Virus record (IMG/VR): IMGVR_UViG_3300023174_000282
Coordinates: 1-44,427 of that record
Strand: one strand, 5' to 3'
Source: a virus
DNA length: 44,427 nucleotides
The position numbers were made by a program, and so were the translations under genes. The notes below the pieces were generated by a model. It searched no databases and was not told the origin of the DNA. It worked only from the letters and a program-made list of their open reading frames with translations. This document shows positions 1 through 6,998 of the stretch, one piece after another. Numbering within the stretch: the stretch's first letter is position 1; every line of letters starts with the position of its first letter.

Positions 1-143
1 ATGAGGTGCGCTGGGACAAGTGGAAATACAAGCACCAACGTCTTCAGGCGGCGTACGATAATGACACATGGAACCCAAAGCCGAGCGGTCTTTGCAAAGC
101 GTGGTGTCCTGTGTTGACCTGTTCACATAATGGGAGAGCATGA
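1..143 (+). CDS. PD-(D/E)XK / Cas4-like nuclease, C-terminal fragment
   Basis: An open frame runs in from the left edge (codons start at base 3) and stops at TGA 141-143, giving the last 46 residues of a larger protein. The tail reads ...PSGLCKAWCPVLTCSHNG.. and contains Cys31, Cys35 and Cys40 of the visible fragment. A C-terminal cysteine trio of this kind next to a Trp/Pro-rich stretch is typical of phage Cas4/RecB-like exonucleases, where it helps hold an iron-sulfur cluster. The catalytic domain is outside the window, so the family call rests on this tail alone. The stop overlaps the start of the next gene (ATGA), suggesting a coupled pair. In the known family the role would be end-processing or recombination. 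Family assignment is moderately sure; the existence of the reading frame is well supported by its composition and the overlap. Confidence 0.6.
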   Translation, partial: EVRWDKWKYKHQRLQAAYDNDTWNPKPSGLCKAWCPVLTCSHNGRA

Positions 144-436
144 TGCCCTACACCAAATCACCACGTCCGTACAAACACGAGTACGAGATGCAACAAAAGC
201 GCGGCGAACTCGCCGACCGGATGGAGCGCCAACGCGCCCGAAGAAAAGTTGATGCCAGTTCCCCCGATAAGAACGGCAACGGCAAGGCTGACAAGCGGGA
301 AGGCAAGGACATCGACCACGTGAAGATGCTTGCGCGGGGTGGTTCCAACAAGGACGGCATCCGCATAGTTACGCCAGCCAAAAACCGTGCCCGAAACGGA
401 CACAGCCCGAGAGAAAAGGGCGGTAAAAAACCCTGA
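140..436 (+). CDS. Small HNH-family nuclease-like protein
   Basis: A 98-residue, highly basic protein. Residues 50-90 carry the pattern of a minimal HNH fold: Asp59-His60, a GG turn at 67-68, Asn82 and Asn86, which resembles the D-H...N...N arrangement of small phage HNH proteins. The N-terminal third is a charged helix rich in Arg and Lys. It lacks a visible zinc-binding cysteine pair, as many phage mini-HNH proteins do. Two start codons are adjacent (140 and 143). The first forms an ATGA overlap with the upstream nuclease fragment, the second sits at better spacing from GGGAG at 132-136. Nicking or cutting DNA is the family activity; whether this copy is active cannot be told, since a clear second metal-binding His is absent. 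It could be a DNA-binding relic. Confidence 0.65.
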   Translation: MMPYTKSPRPYKHEYEMQQKRGELADRMERQRARRKVDASSPDKNGNGKADKREGKDIDHVKMLARGGSNKDGIRIVTPAKNRARNGHSPREKGGKKP

Positions 437-440
437 TTGA

Positions 441-458
441 CAACCCCTGCAAGGGTTG
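441..458 (+). other. Short stem-loop after the HNH gene
   Basis: CAACCC at 441-446 pairs perfectly with GGGTTG at 453-458 around a six-base loop. It begins five bases after the HNH stop codon. No T-tract follows, so it is not a standard intrinsic terminator. It may protect the 3' end of the mRNA or help separate the upstream message from the tRNA-like element that starts at about 474. Function is inference only. Confidence 0.3.
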
Positions 459-473
459 CTACATTGGGGGTTC

Positions 474-545
474 GGTATCGCGGGTGCACTGGCGAAGCAC
501 AGCCCGACAAGGGAAGGTGACTCGGTTCAAATCCGAGGCGATACC
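474..545 (+). ncRNA. tRNA-like element lacking a normal anticodon arm
   Basis: GGTATCGC (474-481) pairs over eight bases with GCGATACC (538-545), as a tRNA acceptor stem. CTCGG/CCGAG (521-525, 533-537) enclose the seven-base loop TTCAAAT, a textbook T-arm. GTGC/GCAC (484-487, 497-500) enclose a nine-base loop containing GG, a plausible D-arm. Between them, only CCC-GACAA-GGG (503-513) can form a helix: three pairs and a five-base loop with no T before any anticodon, followed by seven unpaired bases. No CCA is encoded. So three arms look like tRNA and the fourth does not. It could be a decayed tRNA, a tRNA mimic, or an RNA processing signal. It lies between the HNH and helicase genes in a 180-base gap. 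Confidence 0.5.
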
Positions 546-616
546 ACTGAAGATAGAGCAGATTGCGGACACCGCTTTCTGCCTATTTTGCATTTATAAC
601 GAGAAGATGAAACGGT

Positions 617-2155
617 ATGGAAATCATTGAAAACAAGGCACTCTTGTTGAAACTGCGCGACCCCGAAAAGGTCACAGCAGTCATACCCAAGAGTCGCGTG
701 ATGGGTGAGCACAACGTGTTGGTGCATTGGGGTTTGGACGAGGCGCAAGTCTTGAAGAACCTGAAGATCAAAAATGTTCCTTCACCAATCCTACGTAGCT
801 ACGCGTGGCCCGGGTTGTACAAGCCATTCGATCACCAGAAAACAACTTCTGCGTTCCTCACTTTAAACAAACGGGCTTTCTGCCTCAACGAGCAGGGTAC
901 TGGCAAAACTGGCTCAGTCATTTGGGCGGCTGACTACCTGATGAAGCAGGGGCGCATCAAGCGCGTACTGGTCATCTGCCCCCTATCAATCATGGACTCT
1001 GCGTGGAGGGCTGACCTGTTCAAGTTCGCCATGCACCGCTCCGTAGACATCGCACACGGCTCCGCTGAGAAACGCCGAGCAGTCATTGAATCCCAAGCTG
1101 AGTTTGTCATCATCAACTTCGATGGTGTCGAGGTGGTGGCTGATGCCATTGACAAGGGTGGGTTTGACTTGATTGTGGTGGACGAGGCGAACGCCTACAA
1201 GAACGCCCAAACAAATCGTTGGAAGGTGCTCAACGGTTTGGTCAAGTCCGATACATGGCTGTGGATGCTGACTGGCACCCCTGCCGCTCAATCCCCTGTG
1301 GACGCATACGGTCTTGCCAAACTTGTCAACCCCCTCGGTGTGCCCAAGTTTTTTGGCTCATTCAAAGACATGGTGATGTACAAGGTCACGCAGTTCAAGT
1401 GGGTACCCAAGCCAAGCGCACTGGAGACGGTATTCAACGCCCTGCAACCTGCAATCCGCTTCACCAAGGACGAGTGCCTTGACCTGCCTGAGATGACGTA
1501 CGTTAACCGCGAGGTGGTGCTGACCAAGCAACAGCAGAAGTTCTACAACCTGATGAAGAACCGCATGGTCATGGAAGCCGCAGGGGAGGAGATCACCGCA
1601 GTCAACGCCGCCGTGAACCTGTCCAAACTCTTACAAATCAGTTGTGGTGCGGTGTATTCGGACACCAAGGAGGTGGTGGAGTTCGACATCAAGAACCGCT
1701 ACGCCGTGCTCAAAGAAGTTATTGACGAGGCCAACCAAAAGGTGCTGGTGTTTGTGCCGTTCAAGCATGCCATCGACCTGATCACCGCCAAGTTACGCGA
1801 GGACGGGATCACCTGTGAAGTCATCCGTGGAGATGTGTCTGCCGTCAGACGCACCGAGATTTTCAAACAGTTCCAAGAGACACCGGAACCTCGGGTTCTT
1901 GTGATTCAGCCGCAATCTGCCGCCCACGGCGTGACGCTCACAGCCGCCGACACGGTGGTGTGGTGGGGGCCGACATCCTCGCTGGAAACCTACGCCCAAG
2001 CAAACGCACGTGTACATCGTGCTGGGCAACGCCATCCATCGGTTGTGATCCGCCTGATGGGGTCTAACGCAGAAAAACATGTTTACACAATGTTAGACAC
2101 TAAAAACGACGTTCACACACAAATTGTTGATCTTTACAAACAATTGCTTGACTAA
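617..2155 (+). CDS. SNF2-like superfamily 2 DNA helicase
   Basis: A 512-residue ATPase with the SF2 motifs in order: a Q-rich entry motif (DHQKTTSAFL near 72-81), Walker A EQGTGKT at 92-98, a DEAN box at 189-192, TGTP at 219-222, and the C-terminal arginine-finger motif VHRAGQ near residue 465. The DEAN/DEAH box together with 'QANARVHRAGQ' is characteristic of the compact phage SNF2/RapA-like helicases. These translocate on duplex DNA and take part in recombination or in clearing bound proteins. Length is normal for the phage family. GAGAAG at 601-606 is a plausible ribosome site ten bases before the ATG. It follows a nuclease and an HNH gene, which fits a recombination/repair module. The last codons overlap the -35 box of the next promoter. 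Confidence 0.9.
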   Translation: MEIIENKALLLKLRDPEKVTAVIPKSRVMGEHNVLVHWGLDEAQVLKNLKIKNVPSPILRSYAWPGLYKPFDHQKTTSAFLTLNKRAFCLNEQGTGKTGSVIWAADYLMKQGRIKRVLVICPLSIMDSAWRADLFKFAMHRSVDIAHGSAEKRRAVIESQAEFVIINFDGVEVVADAIDKGGFDLIVVDEANAYKNAQTNRWKVLNGLVKSDTWLWMLTGTPAAQSPVDAYGLAKLVNPLGVPKFFGSFKDMVMYKVTQFKWVPKPSALETVFNALQPAIRFTKDECLDLPEMTYVNREVVLTKQQQKFYNLMKNRMVMEAAGEEITAVNAAVNLSKLLQISCGAVYSDTKEVVEFDIKNRYAVLKEVIDEANQKVLVFVPFKHAIDLITAKLREDGITCEVIRGDVSAVRRTEIFKQFQETPEPRVLVIQPQSAAHGVTLTAADTVVWWGPTSSLETYAQANARVHRAGQRHPSVVIRLMGSNAEKHVYTMLDTKNDVHTQIVDLYKQLLD

Positions 2156-2175
2156 CATAAAAATTGAGATATACT
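2148..2175 (+). promoter_or_regulatory. Sigma70-type promoter for the middle plus-strand genes
   Basis: TTGACT (2148-2153) and TATACT (2170-2175) are separated by 16 bases, each one mismatch from the bacterial consensus. Transcription would start near 2182, about 25 bases before the gene at 2207. The -35 box lies over the helicase stop codon. This is the best promoter on the plus strand and probably drives 2207 to the terminator at 3801-3832. Confidence 0.75.
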
Positions 2176-2206
2176 GAGAGTCCCTACAACCAACCGGAGA
2201 GATGAA

Positions 2207-2605
2207 ATGACAGAGGAAACTGCAATTACCCCTGTACCCGCTGAGAAGCTGGTGCGGGTTTATTTGAAAATGAAGACCGCCAAAGTTGACCTTGAAGCGC
2301 AAGTCAAAAAAATCGACACGCAGATGGATCAGGTGAAGGCGGCTTTGCTTGCATACTGTAAGGATCAGAACATTGAGAGTGTTCGCACTACCGAGGGACT
2401 GTTCTACCGCAGTATCAAGAAGCGGTACACCACGAACAATTGGGAAGCGATGGGCAAATTCGTCCTTGAGCACCAAGTGCCCGAGTTGTACGAGAAGCGG
2501 CTCCACCAAGGCAACATCCAACAGTTTCTTGAGGAGCATCCCGACTTACTGCCGCCCGGACTCAACGTGGACAGTGAGTACACCATAACTGTGAGGAAAG
2601 AATGA
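2207..2605 (+). CDS. Conserved phage protein with N-terminal coiled coil
   Basis: A 132-residue protein. Residues 15-50 form a heptad-rich helix (LKMKTAKVDLEAQVKKIDTQ), then a mixed alpha/beta part with an aromatic segment around 60-80 and a C-terminal region that mentions repeated short acidic helices. The general layout recalls the phage Gp157-like and related early proteins that sit in replication modules, but I cannot assign a family firmly. GGAGAG at 2196-2201 is well placed before the ATG at 2207, and the promoter lies directly upstream, making it the first gene of its transcript. Its stop codon overlaps the next start (ATGA). No catalytic motif is visible. A role in replication or recombination is suggested by neighbours only. 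Confidence 0.7.
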   Translation: MTEETAITPVPAEKLVRVYLKMKTAKVDLEAQVKKIDTQMDQVKAALLAYCKDQNIESVRTTEGLFYRSIKKRYTTNNWEAMGKFVLEHQVPELYEKRLHQGNIQQFLEEHPDLLPPGLNVDSEYTITVRKE

Positions 2606-2883
2606 TGAACGACCAATACGTCTCCATCGAAGATGTAGCCAAGTACTACTCGGTGTCGGTGTCAACCGTCCGTGCGTGGATTCGTACGAACAAGCTGACA
2701 TCCACTGATTTTCTAAAGCTAGGCAACACGTACCGATTCAAGATCGCTGACGTGGATGCGGCTCTGCGCCGTGTGTCTGCTGACGAAGCCCCCGCACCTG
2801 TCGAGGCACCTGCCACGACTATTGCCGAACTGACTGCACCCGTGCAGTTGGAACTGAACTTTAACCCCGACCAAGATGTCTAA
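2602..2883 (+). CDS. Helix-turn-helix DNA-binding protein, MerR/excisionase-like
   Basis: A 93-residue protein. Residues 5-58 match the short winged-helix pattern of the excisionase/MerR class: 'YVSIEDVAKYYSVSVSTVRAW' is the helix-turn-helix, followed by a turn with Gly and the wing 'YRFKIADVDAAL'. The remaining 35 residues are Pro/Ala/Glu-rich and probably disordered. Such proteins act as excisionases or as small transcription regulators. No integrase is present here, so regulation of the replication genes is the more likely job. It overlaps the upstream gene by ATGA and its stop codon is part of the AAGGAG ribosome site of the next gene, so the three genes are translationally linked. Confidence 0.8.
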   Translation: MMNDQYVSIEDVAKYYSVSVSTVRAWIRTNKLTSTDFLKLGNTYRFKIADVDAALRRVSADEAPAPVEAPATTIAELTAPVQLELNFNPDQDV

Positions 2884-2893
2884 GGAGAATGAG

Positions 2894-3790
2894 ATGAGCG
2901 AACTTACCCTGTTTAAAACTGGACTTCCCAGCTACCTGAAGAACCTGCAAGAAGATGACACCACCTCCTCATTGGCAGGTGGCGAAGTAGGCCAACGCAA
3001 GATCAGCATCAAAGGCGGCGTGTTCCGCGAGATGCTTGGCAACAAAGAAGTGCGCACGAGCGAAGAACGCGCCATCGGCGTGATCATCATCAAAGCCGCA
3101 CCGAGTGTGCACCGCACGTACTTTGCAGGTGCGTATGTTGAAGGTCAAAACGCTTCACCAACATGCTGGTCAAGCAACAACCAAACGCCTGATACATCGG
3201 TACCCGCCGATCAGAAGCAAGCCTCCAAGTGCATGGACTGCGCACAAAACGTCAAGGGTTCTGCATCCCAAGGCGATGGTCGTGCATGCCGCTTCAGCCA
3301 ACGCATTGCTGTGTTGATCGAAGGCGAAACATCCAAGCGCGAAGTCTATCAAGTCATCTGCCCTGCAACATCTGTGTTCGGTGATGGCGAGAAGGGCAAG
3401 CTCCCTCTGCAAGCGTACGGTCGCCACTTGAAAGCACACAACACACCTGTCGCAGGTGTGATCACTGAGATGCGTTTTGACACGGCATCCCCAACTCCCA
3501 AGTTGGTGTTCAAGCCTGTGCGTCCTATTACTGAAGACGAGTATCACGATGTCGAGGCAACTCGCAACAGCGCCGAGGCTGATGAAGCCATCAAGCTGAC
3601 TGTGGTGATCAAGCCTAAAGATAGTGCCGCACCTGCACCAGTCGCCGCTCCTGCTCCGAAGCCTGTACCGAAGGCTGAGAAAGTTGTTGCTGAAGAAGTG
3701 GAAGAACCAAAGAAGGTTGAGAAGAAGTCTACCCCCGCCGCCACGTCAGCCCCTGCGCTGACGGATTTGGTTGACGGTTGGGACGACTGA
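2894..3790 (+). CDS. Candidate ssDNA-binding protein with Cys4 motif and acidic tail
   Basis: Starting at ATG 2894 gives 298 residues; an in-frame ATG at 2876 exists, but AAGGAG at 2882-2887 lies six bases from 2894. Features in order: a core with 'ISIKGGVFR' near 37-45 and alternating beta-like segments to about 220; four cysteines at 91, 113, 116 and 132 (C-x21-C-x2-C-x15-C) that could bind zinc; a low-complexity Ala/Pro/Lys/Glu linker (about 235-280); and an acidic aromatic tip ending VDGWDD. A structured core, disordered linker and acidic tip is how bacterial SSB and T7 gp2.5 are built, with the tip contacting replication partners. This is inference from architecture; I do not recognise the family by name. 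It precedes a strong terminator and the primase-helicase. Confidence 0.65.
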   Translation: MSELTLFKTGLPSYLKNLQEDDTTSSLAGGEVGQRKISIKGGVFREMLGNKEVRTSEERAIGVIIIKAAPSVHRTYFAGAYVEGQNASPTCWSSNNQTPDTSVPADQKQASKCMDCAQNVKGSASQGDGRACRFSQRIAVLIEGETSKREVYQVICPATSVFGDGEKGKLPLQAYGRHLKAHNTPVAGVITEMRFDTASPTPKLVFKPVRPITEDEYHDVEATRNSAEADEAIKLTVVIKPKDSAAPAPVAAPAPKPVPKAEKVVAEEVEEPKKVEKKSTPAATSAPALTDLVDGWDD

Positions 3791-3800
3791 TCTTTGACGT

Positions 3801-3832
3801 GGGGATGGGTCGCTCCCATCCCCTCTTTTTTC
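3801..3832 (+). terminator. Rho-independent terminator
   Basis: GGGGATGGG (3801-3809) pairs with CCCATCCCC (3815-3823) around a five-base loop and is followed by TCTTTTTTC. This is a strong intrinsic terminator ten bases after the candidate ssDNA-binding protein. It would limit read-through into the primase-helicase gene, so that gene is probably expressed at a lower level. Confidence 0.92.
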
Positions 3833-3857
3833 TTTCACTCCACTTCAGAAGGCGGTC

Positions 3858-6713
3858 ATGCAAACACAAGAATTTTTGAACACAGTCCTGAGTGGAGAGG
3901 GTTACTACTGCATTTTCGGCGCAAAGCAAGATAAGAAGATTCAGAAGTTTTACCCATCACTGGAGACAGCGAGTTCAGTTGCAGAGGACATGGCACGTAA
4001 TGGATACGATGCCTACTTTGCACTAGCTACGTACGAAACCGGGGAGTCACGTAAAGGCGACAACGCAAAACAACTTAAAGCGTTCTTCCTCGACATAGAC
4101 TGCGGCCCTGAGAAGGACTACCCTGACCAACAAACAGCTATTGCGGCACTGCGCGATTTCTGTAAAAGCGCCAAACTCCCAAGACCAACAATGGTTAACT
4201 CGGGTAGGGGTGTGCATGTGTATTGGCCTCTCACCGAGGCGGTTACAGCACAAGCATGGGTGGTTGTTGCAGAGCAACTCAAAGCCCTGTGCAAACTACA
4301 TGGTATGGAAGCCGATCCATCTGTCACGGCAGACGTGGCACGTGTGTTAAGGGTGCCCAACACTTTTAACTTCAAAGGTGATCCACCGCTTGATGTGGTC
4401 ATACTCGGCGAGATTTCTAAGCCTGTTGAGTTTGAGGCGTTCAAGTCATTGATGGGTGAAGTGCCCGTCACTGCACGGAACTTTGTGCCAAAGGTCATGG
4501 ACGATGTGACCAACGCACTGGCAGGTAGTTTCTCAAACTCATTCAAGCTGATTGTGCAGAAGACTGCCGCAGGGCGTGGCTGTGCACAGATTCAGAAGGT
4601 CATACAGGAACAAGCTACCCTGAGTGAACCTATGTGGCGAGCCGGGTTATCTATTGCGAAGTTCTGTGTGGATGCTGAAAAAGCAATCACCAAAATTTCC
4701 TCGGGGCATCCTGACTACGACCGCAGAGCAACACAGCAAAAAGTCGAATGGATCAAAGGGCCATATACGTGCGACAAGTTCAATGAGTTCAATCCTGATG
4801 TGTGCGACAACTGCAAACATCGTGGAAAGATAAAGTCACCAATCGTACTTGGACGTGAGGTTCTGGAAGCCACCGAGGAAGACAACATTGTAGAAGATGT
4901 TCCCGAGAACATCGAGGTGCCCAAACAAACGTACGTGATACCAAAATATCCCGAGCCTTTCTTTCGCGGCAAAGCTGGCGGTATTTTCAAGCGTATGAAG
5001 AACAAGGAAGGTGACCCCATAGAGGTGCCGATTTACCACAACGACTTCTACGTTGTGCGCCGACTGCGTGACCCTGATGTGGGTGAAGCTGTCGTGATGC
5101 GTCTGCACCTCCCCAAGGACGGGGTGCGGGAGTTCACCGTTCCATTGGCGTCGATCCTGAGTAAGGACGAATTTCGCAAATACATGGCGGCGCATGGCGT
5201 TGCCGTAATCAAAATGGAAGAACTTATGTCATATACAGCTTCGTGGGTCAACAAACTTCAATCAACCACACAGGCAGATGAGGCACGGCGACAATTTGGT
5301 TGGACTGATGAACTGCTGTCGGCCTTTGTGGTTGGTAGCAAAGAGATTCGTGCCGACCGAGTGGATCACAACCCACCTGCAAACTCTACGGTCAGCATGT
5401 TCCCGATGTTTCAAAACAAGGGCACGATGACAGGTTGGACTGAGATCATGGACTTTTACAACCGTGAAGGTATGGAGTTGCATCAGTACATCATTGGTCT
5501 GTCGTTCGGTTCTCCGTTCATGGCGTTTGTGCCGCAGTGCGCCTCACTCTTTCACGTGTACAGCCAAGACCCCGGACTCGGCAAGACCACAGCGATGATG
5601 GCAGGTGCAAGTATTTGGGGCAATCCTGAACTGATTCTATTGCGTGAAGTTGATACGCATGCGTCGAAGATGAACCGCGCCGAGGTGTACAAAAACATCT
5701 TCTTGCCAATTGATGAGATGACCAACGTCAACCCCAAGGAAGCAAGTGACTTCTTGTACCAACTGACTGGCGGTATGCAGAGGAATCGGCAAAGCCAAAA
5801 CGCCAACAAAGAACGTGTTCGTGGTGAGACATGGCACACAAATGCTTGCAGCACAGGTAACACAAGCCTGTTAGCACGTGTTCGTATGTACAAGGCAATA
5901 CCCAAGGCAGAGGCAACTCGCGTGTTGGAGTATGAGGCACAGAAGTTTCACTTCGACACCAAGGCCGAGACAGATGTGTTGAGCCGCAACTTGTACGCGC
6001 ACTACGGACACGCTTGCGTTCCGTTCATGCAGTACGTGCTTGCCAATATGGATGAGTGCCGTTCGCTCTTTCTGCAAACACAAGAGCGTATTGACATAGC
6101 GGCAGGGCTATCACAGCCACACAGGTTTTGGTCTGTTCAGGCGGCATCGGCAATCACTGGGTTGTTGATCGCAAAGAAGATTGGTCTGATCAAGTTCAAG
6201 GTGTCTGACATCGTGACTTGGTTGATCAAGGTAATTGAAAAAGCAAAAACGGAGATTGAAAATATGAGCGGCACCCTTGAGGACACCTTGACGAGTTACC
6301 TCGCTGAGAACTACAACAACATCCTGCGTATCAAGAGCACTGATGATGCACGTACAGGCACCGATGCACTGGAGCACCTGATCATCCCCGATGCGTCACC
6401 GCGCATCCATTTGGTCGCTCGGTATGAGTACGACATTAAGAAGATGTACCTGCTACCCAAGCCACTGCGTGAGTGGTGCAGTAAACAGCAGATCAACTAT
6501 CAGACGTTTGTTGAGAGTTTGAAGACAGGTCAGACCCGCGCCGTGGTGAAGAAGATTCGCATGGGTAAAGGAACACACATGAACTTACCTCCGAGTGATA
6601 CGTTGGTGATTGATTGTTCCGAGTTCATGTCGGATGAAGTCGAGCAAACTTTGGCGGCGGCACATGTCTCAACCAGTCTTTCCCCAGCCTTACAGCAAGC
6701 CGATCAACCCTGA
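3858..6713 (+). CDS. Primase-helicase: AEP/PrimPol domain fused to DUF927-like helicase
   Basis: A 951-residue multidomain replication protein. The N-terminal part is an archaeo-eukaryotic primase: FFLDIDCG at 76-83 supplies the D79-x-D81 metal pair, SGRGVHVYW at 115-123 the nucleotide-binding S-x-H-type segment, and TADVARVLRVPNT at 158-170 the third motif. A small Cys cluster follows (C305, C316, C319 with H321), possibly zinc-binding. The C-terminal half is a DUF927-like ATPase with Walker A DPGLGKTT at 571-578 and Walker B FLPIDE at 615-620, then an arginine-rich segment. It would make primers and unwind DNA at the fork. AGAAGG at 3846-3851 is the ribosome site. No promoter is obvious between the terminator upstream and this gene. 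The end overlaps the next gene by 50 bases. Confidence 0.88.
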   Translation: MQTQEFLNTVLSGEGYYCIFGAKQDKKIQKFYPSLETASSVAEDMARNGYDAYFALATYETGESRKGDNAKQLKAFFLDIDCGPEKDYPDQQTAIAALRDFCKSAKLPRPTMVNSGRGVHVYWPLTEAVTAQAWVVVAEQLKALCKLHGMEADPSVTADVARVLRVPNTFNFKGDPPLDVVILGEISKPVEFEAFKSLMGEVPVTARNFVPKVMDDVTNALAGSFSNSFKLIVQKTAAGRGCAQIQKVIQEQATLSEPMWRAGLSIAKFCVDAEKAITKISSGHPDYDRRATQQKVEWIKGPYTCDKFNEFNPDVCDNCKHRGKIKSPIVLGREVLEATEEDNIVEDVPENIEVPKQTYVIPKYPEPFFRGKAGGIFKRMKNKEGDPIEVPIYHNDFYVVRRLRDPDVGEAVVMRLHLPKDGVREFTVPLASILSKDEFRKYMAAHGVAVIKMEELMSYTASWVNKLQSTTQADEARRQFGWTDELLSAFVVGSKEIRADRVDHNPPANSTVSMFPMFQNKGTMTGWTEIMDFYNREGMELHQYIIGLSFGSPFMAFVPQCASLFHVYSQDPGLGKTTAMMAGASIWGNPELILLREVDTHASKMNRAEVYKNIFLPIDEMTNVNPKEASDFLYQLTGGMQRNRQSQNANKERVRGETWHTNACSTGNTSLLARVRMYKAIPKAEATRVLEYEAQKFHFDTKAETDVLSRNLYAHYGHACVPFMQYVLANMDECRSLFLQTQERIDIAAGLSQPHRFWSVQAASAITGLLIAKKIGLIKFKVSDIVTWLIKVIEKAKTEIENMSGTLEDTLTSYLAENYNNILRIKSTDDARTGTDALEHLIIPDASPRIHLVARYEYDIKKMYLLPKPLREWCSKQQINYQTFVESLKTGQTRAVVKKIRMGKGTHMNLPPSDTLVIDCSEFMSDEVEQTLAAAHVSTSLSPALQQADQP

Positions 6714-6900
6714 TGGGGTTGAGATCAAGGTACGCTGGAGCCTGTTTCCCGTAGGTGCATCGGTATTTATACCTGCAATAAACCTATCAAAACTTATCAG
6801 ACAGATGCAACGGGAAGCAGACTTGCGGGAAATTCGGCTTGTTCACGCCGAGCGGATTGAGGCAGGGAAATTGGGGGTTCGTTTTTGGAGAGTCCTGTGA
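6664..6900 (+). CDS. Small uncharacterised protein after the primase
   Basis: A 78-residue protein beginning MSQPVFPQPY. The first 50 bases overlap the end of the primase-helicase in another frame. A longer in-frame start at 6610 exists, but its extra residues look like primase shadow. Residues 17-60 contain a beta strand (EIKVRWSLFPV), then 'VFIPAINLSKLIRQMQREADLREI', a helix-rich, charged stretch that could bind nucleic acid, and a basic C-terminus (GVRFWRVL). The ribosome site is weak (GGCGG). I do not recognise the family. It is the last plus-strand gene before the convergent terminator and is supported mainly by its sensible composition and by filling the space to that terminator. Confidence 0.6.
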   Translation: MSQPVFPQPYSKPINPDGVEIKVRWSLFPVGASVFIPAINLSKLIRQMQREADLREIRLVHAERIEAGKLGVRFWRVL

Positions 6901-6970
6901 TACAGTGGAGGTGGTGGTGATTGCAGTTGCCGCCGTTTCATCTCCTCTCTCCTTCACAAGAGAAGTTAAC

Positions 6971-6997
6971 CTCCCCGCCTCGTGCGGGGAGTTTTTT
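6971..6997 (+). terminator. Rho-independent terminator at the convergent junction
   Basis: CTCCCCGC (6971-6978) pairs with GCGGGGAG (6984-6991) around CTCGT and is followed by six T residues. It closes the plus-strand operon. The stop codon of the opposing giant gene begins two bases past the T-tract. Read on the minus strand the hairpin also stands just after the end of the virion operon but lacks a clean T-run there, so it mainly serves plus-strand transcription. Confidence 0.92.
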
Positions 6998-6998
6998 C

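Noticed and set aside
148-510. 120-codon minus-strand frame opposite the HNH gene and tRNA-like element
   Set aside because: No ribosome site, unlike-protein composition, and it runs through the tRNA-like RNA.
474-545. Standard decoding tRNA gene
   Set aside because: There is no five-pair anticodon stem or U33 loop, so it is reported as tRNA-like only.
563-600. Promoter before the helicase
   Set aside because: TTGCGG at 563-568 and TATAAC at 595-600 are 26 bases apart, too far for a sigma70 promoter; a closer pair is too weak.
2876-2893. Earlier start for the candidate ssDNA-binding protein
   Set aside because: The AAGGAG at 2882-2887 lies after this ATG and suits the in-frame ATG at 2894.
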